The notes beneath the pieces are model-generated. The model was not told where the DNA came from. It did no database searches and saw only the letters and a list, made by a program, of their open reading frames with translations. Shown here piece after piece: positions 63,321-64,000 of a DNA stretch of 64,000 bases (positions are counted from its first letter, which is position 1; each line of letters begins with the position of its first letter). The DNA is from Muscardinus avellanarius. Lineage: Eukaryota; Chordata; Mammalia; Rodentia; Gliridae. The stretch spans positions 15,549,486-15,613,485 of the forward strand of contig OY726576.1 in the NCBI GenBank assembly GCA_963383645.1, in the 5' to 3' direction. The position numbers and the translations under genes are program-made.

Positions 63321-64000
63321 AGAGAATCGGGCTGGTCCTGATTCGACAAGATAGGAGTAAATAAGGCTCGCGGATAAGCGAGGCTCGCGGATAAGCGAGG
63401 GACAGCGTTGTGAAGGTTCGCAGGTGTTGCGACGAAAAGGTCTAAGGTTGCTAAAGTGAAAGCAGCCATTTTAGAAAATTTGAAAGCGAAAGAGATTTCT
63501 AAGAAGGAAGAAGCTCTGTTAGAATTCATAGAAAAAATGAAACGCCCTAAACCTTCCGCTCCTCCCCCTCCCTCTCCTAATCCGCCACCATAGATGGAAG
63601 ACACCTGAGGTTAGTTGGAAAAGGCGCCTAATGTGTAAAGGATAGGTCAGAAGATTAGTTCCTAACGTAAGAGTTGTAAACTGCTGCTCGGTACCGTAGA
63701 GATGAGTTGTTTTCTTTAAGATCTTTGGGGAATTATTTCTACTTTCCCTCTTCCTTTACCTTGGTTAATGATAGTTTAGGTTGTTTTATTGATACCTGTT
63801 TTCTGACTTTCTGCTATGCTTCTATGCATCCTTGGAGACTTTGGAATTTCTGCTTTTATTGCTGTAATTGTGGCCTCTGTGGCCGTGGCAGTTATTGCAG
63901 CCACTATGAATGCTCTATCCTCACATGTGGCTGCTGGCATGGCTCAGCAAGCTCAATTATCTGGACTATATGTATAACGTATGTGCAGTATCAGAATTTC

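Larger units (their letters stand above)
62891..64000 (+). mobile_element. Internal region of an internally deleted provirus (runs off the window)
   Basis: The leader contains a duplicated segment (62816-62957 region repeated at 62955-63044). A splice-donor-like CTGGTAAGTACT is near 63041. Four direct repeats of 54-57 bp follow (63101-63320). A short open stretch (about 63425-63595) rich in Lys/Glu and Pro includes PSAP, a possible late-domain motif. No protease, polymerase or full gag is seen. Near 63830-63978 a hydrophobic Ala/Val-rich frame resembles the fusion-peptide start of an envelope transmembrane subunit and ends at a stop. The element is defective, with most of the coding region lost. 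Confidence 0.55.

Noticed and set aside
62892..63354. Open frames over the four 54-57 bp leader repeats (RRIFFSVSKL pattern)
   Set aside because: They are repeat-driven frames in a retroviral leader with no similarity to Gag that I can see.

Overview
This is mammalian genomic DNA, most likely from a squirrel-related rodent (Sciuromorpha, the Sciuridae/Aplodontiidae side). The main reason is dozens of composite SINEs made of a 7SL/B1-like left part (GCCGGGCGTGGTGGCGCA...) joined to an ID/tRNA-like right part (GGGTGTAGCTCAGAGGTAGAAT...CCCAGTACC). This is the B1-dID/MEN architecture known from squirrels and relatives. The species call is inference.

Almost the whole window is a nest of segmental duplications of two gene families. 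(1) A KRAB C2H2 zinc-finger gene closely resembling ZNF133: KRAB-A exon of 127 nt, KRAB-B exon of 96 nt, then one large finger exon. (2) SETMAR, the pre-SET/SET/post-SET histone methyltransferase, in its ancestral form without a mariner transposase fusion. The finger exon occurs at 4.8-6.5 k (+), 24.9-28.9 k (+), 36.6-34.7 k (-) and 45.5-46.3 k (+), with fragments elsewhere. KRAB exons occur on the minus strand at 18.0-19.3 k and 38.9-39.8 k. The three + strand finger exons have no KRAB exon upstream on their own strand. They lie head-to-head with minus-strand KRAB exons across CpG-rich promoter-like blocks at about 2.5, 22.6 and 43.1 k.

The only readable KRAB-ZNF is on the minus strand (39825-39705, 39023-38928, 36607-35328; predicted 498 aa). 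It ends at a TGA inside the finger array, and in-frame finger sequence continues beyond that stop. SETMAR is present three times in different states: exon 2 only and frameshifted (11.7-12.5 k), exon 1 only (31.6 k, inverted), and both exons open (58889-58773 and 56627-55860, minus strand; predicted 294 aa).

Between the finger exons and SETMAR lies a recurrent spacer module: an L1 3' end fragment, an unclassified segment, a degenerate two-finger remnant, and a minisatellite of about 68 bp. There are four such arrays (about 9.0-9.8, 31.9-32.8, 47.8-48.8 and 52.5-53.9 k; about 59 units by eye). Most units carry a close match to the core of the CTCF motif. The array at 32 k is in forward motif orientation and those at 48 and 53 k are reverse, so they are convergent around the intact KRAB-ZNF gene. 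This is the most interesting structure in the window.

The right end holds endogenous retroviral material: a 402-bp LTR present in two duplicates (29.0-29.4 k as a solo LTR with a perfect 6-bp target duplication; 61.4-61.8 k as LTR plus primer-binding site and short leader), and from 62362 a second, internally deleted provirus running off the window. No tRNA, rRNA or CRISPR was recognised. Exon ends were read by eye from splice signals and homology between copies, and SINE ends are approximate.
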